From DATGPD01 sp031423015 (lineage in GTDB: Bacteria; Planctomycetota; UBA1135; UBA2386), in the NCBI GenBank assembly GCA_031423015.1, contig JANPER010000122.1:142657-206656 (forward strand): a stretch of DNA of 64,000 bases, given 5' to 3'. A program made the position numbers and the translations under genes. The notes beneath the pieces are model-generated. The model made no database searches. It saw only the letters and a program-made list of their open reading frames with translations, and had not been told where the DNA came from. Of the stretch, positions 1-10,617 are shown one piece after another. Position 1 is the first letter of the stretch, and every line of letters begins with the position of its first letter.

Positions 1-874
1 CCTTAGAAAGCGTCTTGAGCAGTTCGTAGACCCGCTCGAACTCCGGTCGACCACGGCACTCGAGGGTGATCATGGATCGTTTGCGCCCGTATCTAACATG
101 GACCGTCGTACCAAGGGCTTCCGCAAGGGTGTCTTCGATCTCGTTCAGCCATACCGGTCGTGCCTTCGAGACAGCCGGTGGTGTGGTCGGCGCAATACTG
201 CTTGCTCGGTCCTTGAGTCCCTGCACTCGCGACTCGACTTCGCGGACGCTGAGGCGATCTCGAACAATCACCTCAGCGAGTGTTTCCTGTTGCTCGACGG
301 TCAAACCCAGCAGAGCTCGAGCGTGGCCCATGCCAAGAGTTCCACGTGAAACGAGCGCTTGAACCGGCTCGGGCAGATCGAGCAGCCGCACGAAGTTCGA
401 GACGGTGGATCGATCTAGGCCCATGCGCTTGGCCAGTTCATCGGGCCGTGACCCAGTGACCTCGGAGAGACGATGAAAGGCATGGGCCTTCTCCATGGGG
501 TTCAAGTCGGCGCGCTGAACGTTCTCGACGAGCGCCATGACCGCGCTGGAATCGTCGGAAACGTCACGCACGATGGCTGGCAATCGATCCAGTCCGGCCA
601 ACTGCGCGGCCCGCCACCGGCGCTCGCCAGCCACGATCTCGTGGCCAGACGGGGTGCGTCGCACGACGATCGGCTGGATGAGTCCGTTCGCACGAATCGA
701 GTCAGCCAGCTCCTTTAGACCGCGCTCCTCGAAGTCCTTCCGCGGCTGGAACGGGTTGGACCGAAGGGCCGTGATCTCCAGATCCACGACTTCCGTCGTC
801 GAATCGCGCTTCTCGGACTTGTCGCCCCGTGACAGAAAAAAGTCGAGCCCCCGACCAAGTTTACGGTCAACCAT
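1..874 (-). CDS. parB: ParB chromosome-partitioning protein (C-terminal end cut by window)
   Basis: ParB binds parS sites, spreads on DNA as a CTP-dependent clamp and works with ParA to segregate the origin region. Translating the minus strand from the ATG at 874 gives 291 residues with no stop before the window edge, so the extreme C-terminus is missing. The N-terminus carries the family's short basic KLGRGLD-type start, followed by the box I/II region with the GERRWRA arginine patch near residue 75, and then a helix-turn-helix (MGLDRSTVSNF). The start overlaps the end of parA by 8 bases (867-874), which indicates translational coupling. A near-consensus parS lies just upstream inside parA. 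The order parA-parB and the overlap are standard for chromosomal loci near the origin. Confidence 0.93.
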   Translation of the reverse strand, partial: MVDRKLGRGLDFFLSRGDKSEKRDSTTEVVDLEITALRSNPFQPRKDFEERGLKELADSIRANGLIQPIVVRRTPSGHEIVAGERRWRAAQLAGLDRLPAIVRDVSDDSSAVMALVENVQRADLNPMEKAHAFHRLSEVTGSRPDELAKRMGLDRSTVSNFVRLLDLPEPVQALVSRGTLGMGHARALLGLTVEQQETLAEVIVRDRLSVREVESRVQGLKDRASSIAPTTPPAVSKARPVWLNEIEDTLAEALGTTVHVRYGRKRSMITLECRGRPEFERVYELLKTLSK

Positions 875-1619
875 TGTTCAGCCTTCCTGTTTCACGTGAA
901 ACGTCCGCCCAAAACACCATGACCTCACGAGCCAGACTGATGTAGCAGCGCACCCCCCGAGCCAGCGGATTGTAGTCGAGGAGGGTCACTCCATGGCTAG
1001 CGGCTTCGATGAACTGTGCATCGCGGACGACAACCGAATCGAACAGTTTGGAACCCAGGTTCGTCTGAAGGTCGGCCCGCACCTCAATCGCCACCTCTTC
1101 GCGGTGGTCGAACATGCTCACGAAAACGCCCATTAGCTCGGCCCGTCCGGCATCTGAGCGCCGCGCCAGGTCGATGGTGTCCATCATGCGCGATAGGCCG
1201 TGCATCGCGAAGAACTCCGCCTGAACGGGCACGAGCACATGGTCGCATAGGTGGAGACCCGCCCAGCCCCAAGCATCCATGCGAGGAGGGCAATCCACGA
1301 GCAAGACGTCAATCTCTCGCTCCATCCGGGCCTTGAGACCCTCAAGCCCGTCGACATCCAGTTGCTCTCCGGGGCCAATCGCTCGGTCGGTCCCAGCCGA
1401 AGGCAGAATCCAAAGCCGTTCCCCCGCCCGAACCAGCGGTTCCAGCCCCTCCGCGGTACCAGTCACCATTTCTTGCATTGCAAGGGTCGCGTTCCCTTGC
1501 GGATCGAGGTCAAAAATGGCGACGCGCATCCCAGCCAGCGCAAAACAATGGCCCAGGTGGATCGCGGCCGTCGTCTTGCCCACGCCGCCCTTTTGATTCG
1601 CTAACGCTAGTGACCGCAC
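867..1619 (-). CDS. parA: ParA/Soj-type chromosome-partitioning ATPase
   Basis: Deviant Walker ATPase that binds DNA non-specifically in its ATP form and is stimulated by ParB. Starting at the GTG at 1619 gives 250 residues, the usual Soj length. KGGVGKTT is at residues 10-17, the Walker A' aspartate is in FDLDPQG near residue 40, and the Walker B-like VDCPP is near residue 109. The open frame reaches upstream to 1976, but that extension (basic, proline-rich) lacks family similarity and would run across the divergent gene at 1710. A GGCGAGGG purine stretch sits a few bases before the GTG. It is the first gene of the parAB pair. A second ParA-family gene without a ParB partner is at 44173-45027. 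Confidence 0.92.
   Translation of the reverse strand: MRSLALANQKGGVGKTTAAIHLGHCFALAGMRVAIFDLDPQGNATLAMQEMVTGTAEGLEPLVRAGERLWILPSAGTDRAIGPGEQLDVDGLEGLKARMEREIDVLLVDCPPRMDAWGWAGLHLCDHVLVPVQAEFFAMHGLSRMMDTIDLARRSDAGRAELMGVFVSMFDHREEVAIEVRADLQTNLGSKLFDSVVVRDAQFIEAASHGVTLLDYNPLARGVRCYISLAREVMVFWADVSRETGRLNNG
888..903. promoter_or_regulatory. parS centromere-like site
   Basis: The 16-base palindrome TGTTTCACGTGAAACG matches the widely conserved parS consensus TGTTTCACGTGAAACA at 15 of 16 positions. It lies inside the 3' end of parA, immediately upstream of parB, a common position for an origin-proximal parS. Confidence 0.9.
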
Positions 1620-1709
1620 GCGGAGATGGCCCTCGCCTGGCGAGAACCACAAGGGGGCATCGCCACGCCGGGCGTGACAATACCAAGAGCAAGCGCTAAG
1701 GGAAGCGTC

Positions 1710-2387
1710 TTGAACAAACGCCTTGCTATCCGGGCCGTAGCCGACTTGGCCGCCAGGGACGCCAGCCGGCACTTCTTGGTTACTGGGATACCCACGGTCT
1801 TCGCCCTTCAGCTCTTGACCCGGGGTACGACGTACATTGCGCCACCTATGGGGGGGCGGGACGCGAGCCTGTTGCAGGCCTGCCAAGACGAGTTTGCGAC
1901 GTGGGCCCTGTGCATCACCCTGTGGCTCGGCTGGCTTGTTTCTCGAGCAAACTGCTTTCATGTGTCCGGTCGTCACACGATGACGTGGCGGGGGGTCGTG
2001 GTCGATGCCTTGGCACTCATGGGCAGTGTCACGTTGACTGTATTACTTTGGACCGTATTTAATTCGGGGGGTTATGCTTTCGGCATCGTCGCGGTCATGT
2101 CTATGCCAGCCCTTCTGACCAGTCTAGCCCCCATGGCACTTGCCCCAGGCCTCGTACGGCTGCGCATCAGTGCACCAACATTCCTCATGCTGGTCCTGAT
2201 CTTGCTGCTCGGCTTGGTGGGATTCTTCGGTCGGTACTCGCCAATGCCTGCCGATACAGTCTTGTACACCACCGGGGTAGGTATACGTTGGTTGGCCGAT
2301 GCGTTGGCCGGCGCAGCGTGCCTCCTCATCTCACTCACGATCGCGTACCCACGCTCACCAAACACACGATGCGGATCGGCATCCTAG
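1710..2387 (+). CDS. Small integral membrane protein, function unknown
   Basis: I chose the TTG at 1710 because AAGGGAAG lies about five bases before it. The open frame continues upstream to 1626 but then has no ribosome site. The 225-residue product has about five hydrophobic segments, including LMLVLILLLGLVGFFG late in the protein, and no motif I recognise. It is divergent from parA across about 90 bases, which must hold both promoters. Its 3' end overlaps the start of the phosphoesterase gene by 19 bases, so the two are probably cotranscribed. Coding status rests on the overlap, the ribosome site and the coherent membrane-protein composition. No function is proposed. Confidence 0.6.
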   Translation: MNKRLAIRAVADLAARDASRHFLVTGIPTVFALQLLTRGTTYIAPPMGGRDASLLQACQDEFATWALCITLWLGWLVSRANCFHVSGRHTMTWRGVVVDALALMGSVTLTVLLWTVFNSGGYAFGIVAVMSMPALLTSLAPMALAPGLVRLRISAPTFLMLVLILLLGLVGFFGRYSPMPADTVLYTTGVGIRWLADALAGAACLLISLTIAYPRSPNTRCGSAS

Positions 2388-3109
2388 GCGACATCCACAG
2401 CAACCTCGAGGCGCTCACCGCGGTCGTTCGAGCGATGCGGGCCGAGGGCGTGGACCACTGGGTTCAAGTGGGCGACATCGTTGGCTACGGCCCTGACCCC
2501 TGCGAGTGTCTCGACATCGTTCGCGAGTTGGAGGCAACGGTGTGCATGGGCAACCACGACGCAGCCGTTGTTCGCCTGCTGGAGACCGACTACTTCAACG
2601 CGTATGCCCGCATGGCCATCGAGTGGACGCAGACGCAGTTGCGCATGCGCGACCTCGCCTACTTGCGCAACCTACCGGTAAGCGTGATTCGCCGCGACCT
2701 CGACTACACGGTGGTCCACGGCAGCCTCCACATGCCGGAGCAGTTCGGCTACGTCTTGACGACGGTAGAGGCCATCGAGTCGATGCGGCACCAGGAGACG
2801 CTGATGTGCTTCGTGGGGCACTCGCATGTTCCCGCGATTTACGTGATGTCCGACGACGACCCGTCGATCCGCGCGGTCACACCACCCTTCGAGCTGAACA
2901 CTCGCGGCGCGGCGCGCATCCTGGTCAACGTCGGCAGCGTTGGGCAGCCACGCGACGAGAACCGCGAGGCGGCCTACGCGATCTGGGACACCGATACTGG
3001 CGAGCTTGCGATTCGCCGCACGCCGTACGACATTCAACGGGTCCAGGACAAGATCCGCGCCGCAGGCCTTCCCAGCGTACTAGCCGATCGTCTGGCGATC
3101 GGCGTGTGA
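2369..3109 (+). CDS. Calcineurin-like metallophosphoesterase (YfcE/MJ0936 type)
   Basis: Di-metal phosphoesterase of 246 residues. The metal-binding motifs are all present in order: GDIHSN (D8, H10), GDIVGYGP (D36), GNHD (N62, H63), VVHG (H117) and GHSH (H151, H153). The start at 2369 begins directly with the first beta strand (MRIGIL), as in this family, so the longer frame from 2288 is rejected. Relatives hydrolyse phosphodiesters or nucleotide-like substrates, but the natural substrate is usually unknown and cannot be read from sequence. It follows the small membrane protein with an overlap. A perfect hairpin at its 3' end may be the terminator facing the convergent SWIM gene. Confidence 0.88.
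   Translation: MRIGILGDIHSNLEALTAVVRAMRAEGVDHWVQVGDIVGYGPDPCECLDIVRELEATVCMGNHDAAVVRLLETDYFNAYARMAIEWTQTQLRMRDLAYLRNLPVSVIRRDLDYTVVHGSLHMPEQFGYVLTTVEAIESMRHQETLMCFVGHSHVPAIYVMSDDDPSIRAVTPPFELNTRGAARILVNVGSVGQPRDENREAAYAIWDTDTGELAIRRTPYDIQRVQDKIRAAGLPSVLADRLAIGV
3083..3103. terminator. Hairpin at 3' end of phosphoesterase gene
   Basis: GCCGATCG / CGATCGGC form a perfect 8-bp stem with a 5-base loop, just inside the stop codon of the phosphoesterase gene and between two convergent genes. There is no T tract, so termination is an inference from position. Confidence 0.4.
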
Positions 3110-3175
3110 TCGAGAGCCAACGGCGCCTCAGCTGGGGTCCATCGGGGCAATGATTTCGCCCAAGAAGCTGGTCCC

Positions 3176-3970
3176 TCAGCCGCGACGTGCTGAACGTTTT
3201 GCGACTGGCTTGGCTGCCGGGAGCACCGGCACGGCTTCGGCGCTTGTCGGCAATGCAGCGGCCTCGACGGTCTCGTGGGCTTCGAGCACACTCAGCATCC
3301 GGTCAACGGCGGCAATGGTCGTTGCAGCCATGGTTCCAAGCAGACTCCCGGTCTGCTCACGCATGAGCGCGTTGTCGAGATCGCCATCACCCGCCTCGGG
3401 AAATAGCAACGGCTCCTCGCGGCTCCCGAACACCAACGCCGGCAGGTCATGCCGGACGCTCGACGTCACCTTCTCGAGCAGATTCCGCACGTTGCCGCCC
3501 CGCATTTGCAGCAACAGCCATGGCTTCTCATCGAGTCGGCGGCCAAACAGCTCATGCAAGGCGAGTACGTGGCGACAGGGGACATCTGGAAGGCCACACG
3601 TGCAGGCGTGTGAGATGCGCCGCCCCTCTGGCAAGCAGGACTCGCCTCCAATACGAGCTACCAGGCGGTCGAACGCCAGCGGCACCCGTCCATCCTGGAG
3701 CGCCTCCAGCATCTTGACGGAGCGGCGAAGCACCGGCACGAGCTGATCCCAAACGCGCGCCGGCAACGGAGGTACCCGCACGCTCACTTCATGGATCGAG
3801 CCCATCGTGCCTTCGAACTCGGCTGTGATGGCCCCGACCATGATTCGTACCATCGGCTGTCGAATCGAGGGCAACGTCTGCAACGCCAGCTGCAGCCGCT
3901 TCTCGTCGATGCCGCGCGTCGCCTCACGCCGCCAGCGATCACCCATCGAAGTCGCCCGCACTTCGCTCAC
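3176..3970 (-). CDS. SWIM zinc-finger protein coupled to SNF2 helicase
   Basis: A 264-residue protein with a SWIM zinc-finger: C123-x-C125, then C132-x-H134, in the HACTCGLPDVPCRH stretch. SWIM domains bind DNA or protein and often sit next to or within SNF2 ATPases. The GTG start at 3970 overlaps the SNF2 stop as GTGA, so the two are translationally coupled. The C-terminal 60 residues are rich in Ala/Pro/Lys and probably disordered. This is the standard bacterial pair of an uncharacterised SWIM protein downstream of a SNF2 helicase. The partners most likely form a DNA-translocating complex, but the process they serve is not known from sequence. Confidence 0.85.
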   Translation of the reverse strand: MSEVRATSMGDRWRREATRGIDEKRLQLALQTLPSIRQPMVRIMVGAITAEFEGTMGSIHEVSVRVPPLPARVWDQLVPVLRRSVKMLEALQDGRVPLAFDRLVARIGGESCLPEGRRISHACTCGLPDVPCRHVLALHELFGRRLDEKPWLLLQMRGGNVRNLLEKVTSSVRHDLPALVFGSREEPLLFPEAGDGDLDNALMREQTGSLLGTMAATTIAAVDRMLSVLEAHETVEAAALPTSAEAVPVLPAAKPVAKRSARRG

Positions 3971-6846
3971 GCTAGGGCCTCCGAGCGGTCAAGGGTGAGC
4001 AACTTGTGCAGCTCATCGTTCGACAACTCCGTCAACCAAGACTCACCTGCGCCCAGCAGATCGCCAGCAACTTGACGCTTGCGTTCCAACATCGTCTGGA
4101 TCCGCTCTTCCAGTGTGCCGACGCACACGAACTTGTGGACAAACACGTTCCGCTGTTGGCCGATTCTGAACGCGCGATCGGTCGCTTGATCCTCGACCGC
4201 TGGATTCCACCACCGGTCGAAGTGAAAGACACGGTTGGCGGCTGTCAGATTGAGGCCCGTGCCGCCGGCCTTGAGAGACAGGACGAAGATCTTGGGCCCA
4301 TCTTCGGCCGCAAGTTGGAACTCCGCCACCATGGTCTCGCGCTCCTTCTGCGGAACGCCGCCGTGCAAGAACAGCACCTTGCCCTCCATGACGGCTTCGA
4401 GATGCGCTCGCAGCAGCAAGCCCATCTCTTTGAACTGCGTGAACACGAGGCTGCGGTCACCCTCTTCAATGGCCTCTTGCAGCATCTCGGTCAGGAGATC
4501 GAGCTTGCCCGAGCGCGACGGCAACGCCGATCCGTCGCCGAGATAGTGCGCAGGGTGGTTGCAGATTTGCTTGAGGCGCAGCAGCGTCGTGAGGATCGCA
4601 CCCCGACGCTGCATGCCCTCCACCTGTTCCAGCTCATCGAGACCGCGCCGCACTACACTCTCGTACAACACCGCCTGCTCACGCGTCAGCGTCGCGTTGA
4701 CGACCTGCTCCGACTTCTCCGGCAAATCGTTGACGATCTCGGGATCGGTCTTGAGGCGACGAAGCACGAAGGGCCGCACCAGACGTGCGAGGGTGCTCAT
4801 TGAACTCCGACTGCGTTGCTTGACGATTGGGTGCTCCAGCGTCTGCACGAACTGCGTTCGCGTGCCAAGCAACCCCTCGTTCAAGATGTCCATGATGGAC
4901 CACAGGTCCAGCGGCCGATTCTCCAACGGCGTGCCGGTCAACGCCACGCGAAAGCCAGAGTGCAACGCGCGCGCCGCTTTGGATTGCCGAGTGGTCGGGT
5001 TCTTGACGTTCTGCGCTTCGTCGAGGATCACGCCCTGATACTCGGGAGCCAGTATCACTTCACTATCTCGCTGCAGCAGATTGTAGCTCGTGAGCACAAC
5101 GTCATGCTGGGCGAGCATCGTCGCATATTCTTCGGTCGTCGCCGCGCGACCCTTGCCGTGATGCATTACCACTCGCAGCGATGGCGCAAACCGGTGGATC
5201 TCGCGCCGCCAGTTGCCAAGGACGCTTACTGGACAAACGACCAGCACAGCTCCGCGGCGGCGCTCGTCTCGGCGCCAATCCAAGACCAGCGCAATCGCTT
5301 GAACAGTCTTGCCGAGCCCCATGTCATCGGCCAAGCACACACCAAACCCCTGGTCAGCAAGGTAGTAGGCCCATGAATGCCCACGTGTTTGATATGGCCT
5401 GAGTTCGCCGTGGAAGTCATCTGGACACGCGCGCATCTCGACGTGACGCGCGCGTTCCAAGTTCTCCATCAGCTCTTCCAGGCGCGGTGTCGCTCCAATT
5501 GACTCCAACGCCAGCCCATGCAGGTGGGTCGCGCCGCCGAGCCGCAAGCGCAGGGCCTCGAAAAAGCTGATCTTGTGGCCTTCGGTACCCTCCCGTCGCT
5601 TGAAGCGCTGCAGCGCTTCACGGTCCTTGGGGGCGATCAGCACCGCCTTCTTGTCGATGATCACGAGGGGCGACGTCGAATCGACCAGCCGATCGAACTC
5701 CGCCTTGCTGAGTTCACGGTCTCCGAGCGCGACGCTCCACTGGAACTCGAACCACGGTCGATCGCCACTGCCCGGCACCTCGACGAGGTTGACGCGCGCG
5801 GCAATGCGTTGCGCGGTCTCGTTGCCTGGCACACGAAGGATGAAGCCCTCCGACTCCAGGAGCGGCATATGGTCGAGCACGCTGTCGAGTTCCATGCGGC
5901 TCAGCGAGGCCCGCCCGTCCACCATGTTCATGGCGCGCCGAATCACACCAACGCGCGCCGCCACGTTGTCCAATCGCACGCGCAGACGCCGCAGAGCCTC
6001 GCGGTCGTGCATGTCAGGAAAGAGACGGGAGCGCTCACGTTCCGCGAGCTGTTCCAGTGGGAGTTCAACCGCGACGTCAGGAGCCGGACGGAAGGTCAAC
6101 AGGATGGCGAACGGCACCCCCTCTTCGAGTTCGCGCTCCGGCACGTGAATCTCCAGGACCGGACAAAGGTCACGGTGCCAAAAATCGCGCGGCAGCGGCT
6201 CGGGTTGCAACGCCGGTTCGCGGGGCGTGTAGTTCGGAGCCAACACGTCGAGCGCATGCCCAACGAAGCTGACAGCCAAGTTGCGGTAGGTCACCGCGTA
6301 CACGGGGTCCTCCTGTGCTGGCGGGCGAGCGGTCTGCAAACTCTCAGGCGACAATTGGGCTACCGCTCGCAGCGTCGCGATGGTCGCGGGCTGCCAAGCG
6401 GGCACAAAACGCAACAACTTGTGATCGGGGCGCGCGGCGGCGAAGTCGCCACGGCGCAGCATCGAGTACACGAGGCGAGCAGCCGCGCTCAGGAAGCGGG
6501 CGCCGGGGGAGCCCTCCGTCGAACGACTCTGCGCCAGGTAGGGAACCGCGACCGATAGGGGCAGGGCCACCCCGGGGATGCGCCAAAGCGCCGGCACGAC
6601 CCGGTCGTTCGTCTCACTCTCCGAGCGACCATCGACTGTCGTGAGCGGCCGCAGGGCAAGCTCTTCGGTGGGCAAGAGAATGTCGAACTCGCGAGCTTCG
6701 CCTTGGCCGCGCAGTTCCTCTGGCAACTTGGCGCGCGCAGCCTCCACCCCAGCCTCGTCGTAGAACACGACGCGAGCGTCCGCCGGGTAGCGTGTGTGCA
6801 GATAGGCGGCGTCCACAGGAACAGTTAGGCGAGCAAGCCTGGGCAC
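3967..6846 (-). CDS. SNF2-family DEAD/DEAH-like helicase
   Basis: ATP-dependent double-stranded DNA translocase of the SNF2/RapA type, 959 residues. The N-terminal roughly 450 residues form the bacterial SNF2-associated region. The motor follows: Walker A DDMGLGKT near residue 506, motif II LDEAQNVKN near 606, motif III ALTGTPLENR, and the second RecA lobe with GTGLNLTAA and the arginine-finger motif DQATDRAFRIGQ near 885. GTG start at 6846. The stop overlaps the SWIM gene by 4 bases. RapA recycles RNA polymerase, but this protein has the longer SNF2 layout seen beside SWIM proteins. Roles in chromosome transactions or defence are both possible. It is convergent with nothing and separated from the cox operon by only 22 bases. 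Confidence 0.93.
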   Translation of the reverse strand: MPRLARLTVPVDAAYLHTRYPADARVVFYDEAGVEAARAKLPEELRGQGEAREFDILLPTEELALRPLTTVDGRSESETNDRVVPALWRIPGVALPLSVAVPYLAQSRSTEGSPGARFLSAAARLVYSMLRRGDFAAARPDHKLLRFVPAWQPATIATLRAVAQLSPESLQTARPPAQEDPVYAVTYRNLAVSFVGHALDVLAPNYTPREPALQPEPLPRDFWHRDLCPVLEIHVPERELEEGVPFAILLTFRPAPDVAVELPLEQLAERERSRLFPDMHDREALRRLRVRLDNVAARVGVIRRAMNMVDGRASLSRMELDSVLDHMPLLESEGFILRVPGNETAQRIAARVNLVEVPGSGDRPWFEFQWSVALGDRELSKAEFDRLVDSTSPLVIIDKKAVLIAPKDREALQRFKRREGTEGHKISFFEALRLRLGGATHLHGLALESIGATPRLEELMENLERARHVEMRACPDDFHGELRPYQTRGHSWAYYLADQGFGVCLADDMGLGKTVQAIALVLDWRRDERRRGAVLVVCPVSVLGNWRREIHRFAPSLRVVMHHGKGRAATTEEYATMLAQHDVVLTSYNLLQRDSEVILAPEYQGVILDEAQNVKNPTTRQSKAARALHSGFRVALTGTPLENRPLDLWSIMDILNEGLLGTRTQFVQTLEHPIVKQRSRSSMSTLARLVRPFVLRRLKTDPEIVNDLPEKSEQVVNATLTREQAVLYESVVRRGLDELEQVEGMQRRGAILTTLLRLKQICNHPAHYLGDGSALPSRSGKLDLLTEMLQEAIEEGDRSLVFTQFKEMGLLLRAHLEAVMEGKVLFLHGGVPQKERETMVAEFQLAAEDGPKIFVLSLKAGGTGLNLTAANRVFHFDRWWNPAVEDQATDRAFRIGQQRNVFVHKFVCVGTLEERIQTMLERKRQVAGDLLGAGESWLTELSNDELHKLLTLDRSEALA

Positions 6847-6868
6847 GCCTGAGCGGCCCCGGACAGGA

Positions 6869-7273
6869 TCAATGGTCCGACCGCAACGAGCTGGGGTACA
6901 CGCCCTGAGTCACCGGTGCTCGTTGCGTCAACGTCGGATCCGTGTCACCACGCGTGCTCCAGTCGGCAATCGTGAACAGGAACAACAGCGACAGGAACAC
7001 GAACGAGCTGAGGATGAACAGGATGTTGGTCGCGGTGTCGTGCTTGAGGTGCATGAACCAGATCATCACCAAGCTCAACTTGATTACCGCGATGAACATC
7101 GCGACGAAGAGGTTTGCCCCGCCGAAGTCGACGCGCGACACGGCGACCGTGATGATGGTCAAGATCAGCAATGCGACCAGCACCTTGAGCAAGGTACCGG
7201 CCGACGACACGTGCGACACATGCATGCCATGCGCATGCGCATGCGCATCGTGAGCGGTTGCGTGAGCAGACAT
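6869..7273 (-). CDS. Cytochrome c oxidase subunit IV (caa3 type)
   Basis: Small accessory subunit of the heme-copper oxidase, 134 residues from the ATG at 7273. A His/Ala-rich N-terminus (HATAHDAHAHAHGMHVSH) precedes three hydrophobic segments, with the family motif IKLSLVMIWFMHLKHD in the middle helix pair. The frame opens further upstream, but the ATG shares one base with the subunit III stop (TGATG), which fixes the start. It is the last gene of the respiratory operon and is thought to assist assembly or stability rather than catalysis. The His-rich N-terminus could bind metal; this is speculative. Confidence 0.9.
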   Translation of the reverse strand: MSAHATAHDAHAHAHGMHVSHVSSAGTLLKVLVALLILTIITVAVSRVDFGGANLFVAMFIAVIKLSLVMIWFMHLKHDTATNILFILSSFVFLSLLFLFTIADWSTRGDTDPTLTQRAPVTQGVYPSSLRSDH

Positions 7274-7973
7274 CAGGGCACCAGGTAGAGCAGGGGGAAA
7301 AGGAAGATCCAGATGATGTCGACGATGTGCCAATAGAGACCGACCAAGTCGATCGGTAGATAGTGGCCGCTGTGGTAGCGCCCCCTGGCGACACCGATGG
7401 CATACCAGGTGATAACCACCATGCCCCCAAGCACGTGGACGCCGTGCAAGCCCGTCATCGTGAAGTAGATGCTGAAGAACATCGACGGCTGACCGCCGTT
7501 GGCGATCAACGCGTTCAGCACTTCAGCCTCGGGGCCATGTGGATGGAACCACGCTGTCGGCAAGGTGCCGTGCTCGATCTTGGCCGAGTACTCGAAGTAC
7601 TTCACCACCATGAATGCGCCGCCGCAGAGCACCGTGATGATCAGCCAATTGAAGCATGCGGTCTTCTTGCTGAGCTGAGCTGCGCGGACGCCCATGGCCA
7701 TCGTCCACGAGCTGAGCAGCAACACGCTTGTATTCAGCGCGCCCAGCTTCCAGCTCAGCATCTCACCGCAGACCTTGAAGGTCTCTGGGTAGGCGCCGTG
7801 GTAGTAGATGTAGGCGGCGAACAGGCCACCGAAGAGCAGGACTTCCGTCGCCAGGAACAGCCAGAAGCCCAGCTTCGCCGCCTGGAACTCTTGCTCCCAG
7901 GTCTTGAAGTGATGCGCGACGTTGTGCGGGACAAAGCCCGTCGGCGTCGGGGTGGCGTGTGAGTGTGCGTCGC

Positions 7974-7977
<4 letters not shown>
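7273..7977 (-). CDS. coxC: Cytochrome c oxidase subunit III
   Basis: Membrane subunit of the aa3-type oxidase, 234 residues with about five to seven hydrophobic helices. Typical features are KLGFWLFLATEVLLFGGLF near the N-terminus, MTGLHGVHV in the middle and a WHIVDIIWIFLFPLLYL C-terminus. Start ATG 7977 overlaps the subunit I stop by 4 bases (ATGA). It does not bind redox centres but stabilises the proton-uptake region of subunit I. Gene order II-I-III-IV is that of caa3 oxidases. Confidence 0.95.
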
Positions 7978-9611
<1,634 letters not shown>

Positions 9612-9621
9612 GGTGCTGCCC

Positions 9622-10617
9622 TCACTTGAGTGTCTTGACGTATTCCATGATGAGCTTCACCTCATCTTCGGTGATGGCTTGTGGCGCCATTGCGCCACGT
9701 ATGTAGCCCTTCACCGTCTTTTCGAGCGGCTTCAGCACCGACTCGATGAAGTACTTCTCATCGACGACAATCTTGGTGCCGTCGATCATCTCTTCTTCGC
9801 GACCCCACAAGCCAACGAAGCTCGGGCAGGGCGCGCGCATGTTCGCGTCGGTGGTCGAATGGCAGGCAACGCAGCCCTTGGCCACATACTTACGCTTGCC
9901 GCGCTCAGGCAACGGGAGAGTCGGGTCGTCCTTCGGCCCGTAGTCCAGGTTCTTGGTCCCGCGCTCGAACTCGTCTGCGCTGACCACATGAATCTCACCG
10001 ATCATGAAGGAGTGCCGCTCACCACAGTACTCCGTGCAGAACAACGGGAAGATGCCGATCTTGGTGGCCTCGAACCACACCATCTGCAGGCGCCCCGGCA
10101 ACACATCGCGCTTCACCCGCATCGCCGGCAGGAAGAAGCTGTGCAGCACATCTTCCGACGACATGATGAACTTCACTGGCTTGCCCAGCGGCACGTAGAT
10201 CGTGTTGGTCAGCGGCTCGCTGTGGTTGGGATGCGTGATCGACCACGACCACTTGCGTGCCCGCACCTGGTAGCTGAGCGCATCGGGCGGCGCTACGGTC
10301 ATATCGAGGCAGCCACGCCAACCCCAGGCAAAGATGATCATCACCAGGATCAGCGGCACCACTGTCCAGGTCACCTCGAGCGGCGTGTTGTGCGTCTCGT
10401 TGCCCGCTGCCGGTTGATCCTCGGTCCTACGCCGCCACTTGACCACCGAGTACAGCAGGACCCCGGTGATCAGAACGAAGAAGAAGATCGAGATCCAGAA
10501 GGTGAACTCGTACAGCCCGTCGATGTCCTCGGCGAACGTCGACACCTGAGGCGGCATGCCCCAGGCGGTGTCGGGCAGCGTCGAGCGGGGCTGCGTCGGG
10601 TCTTGTTGAAATAGCAT
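9622..10617 (-). CDS. coxB: Cytochrome c oxidase subunit II with fused cytochrome c domain (caa3)
   Basis: Electron-entry subunit, 331 residues. Two N-terminal membrane helices are followed by the periplasmic cupredoxin domain with the CuA ligands CTEYCGERHSFM near residue 195, and then a C-terminal cytochrome c domain with heme-attachment motif CVACH near residue 250. The fused heme marks this as a caa3-type oxidase that can accept electrons directly from another membrane complex. The ATG at 10617 overlaps the SCO stop (a GTG at 10620 is the alternative). It lies directly after the copper chaperone that would build its CuA centre. Confidence 0.95.
   Translation of the reverse strand: MLFQQDPTQPRSTLPDTAWGMPPQVSTFAEDIDGLYEFTFWISIFFFVLITGVLLYSVVKWRRRTEDQPAAGNETHNTPLEVTWTVVPLILVMIIFAWGWRGCLDMTVAPPDALSYQVRARKWSWSITHPNHSEPLTNTIYVPLGKPVKFIMSSEDVLHSFFLPAMRVKRDVLPGRLQMVWFEATKIGIFPLFCTEYCGERHSFMIGEIHVVSADEFERGTKNLDYGPKDDPTLPLPERGKRKYVAKGCVACHSTTDANMRAPCPSFVGLWGREEEMIDGTKIVVDEKYFIESVLKPLEKTVKGYIRGAMAPQAITEDEVKLIMEYVKTLK

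Noticed and set aside
338..353. Second possible parS inside parB
   Set aside because: AGTTCCACGTGAAACG matches the parS consensus at only 13 of 16 positions; kept out of the feature list.
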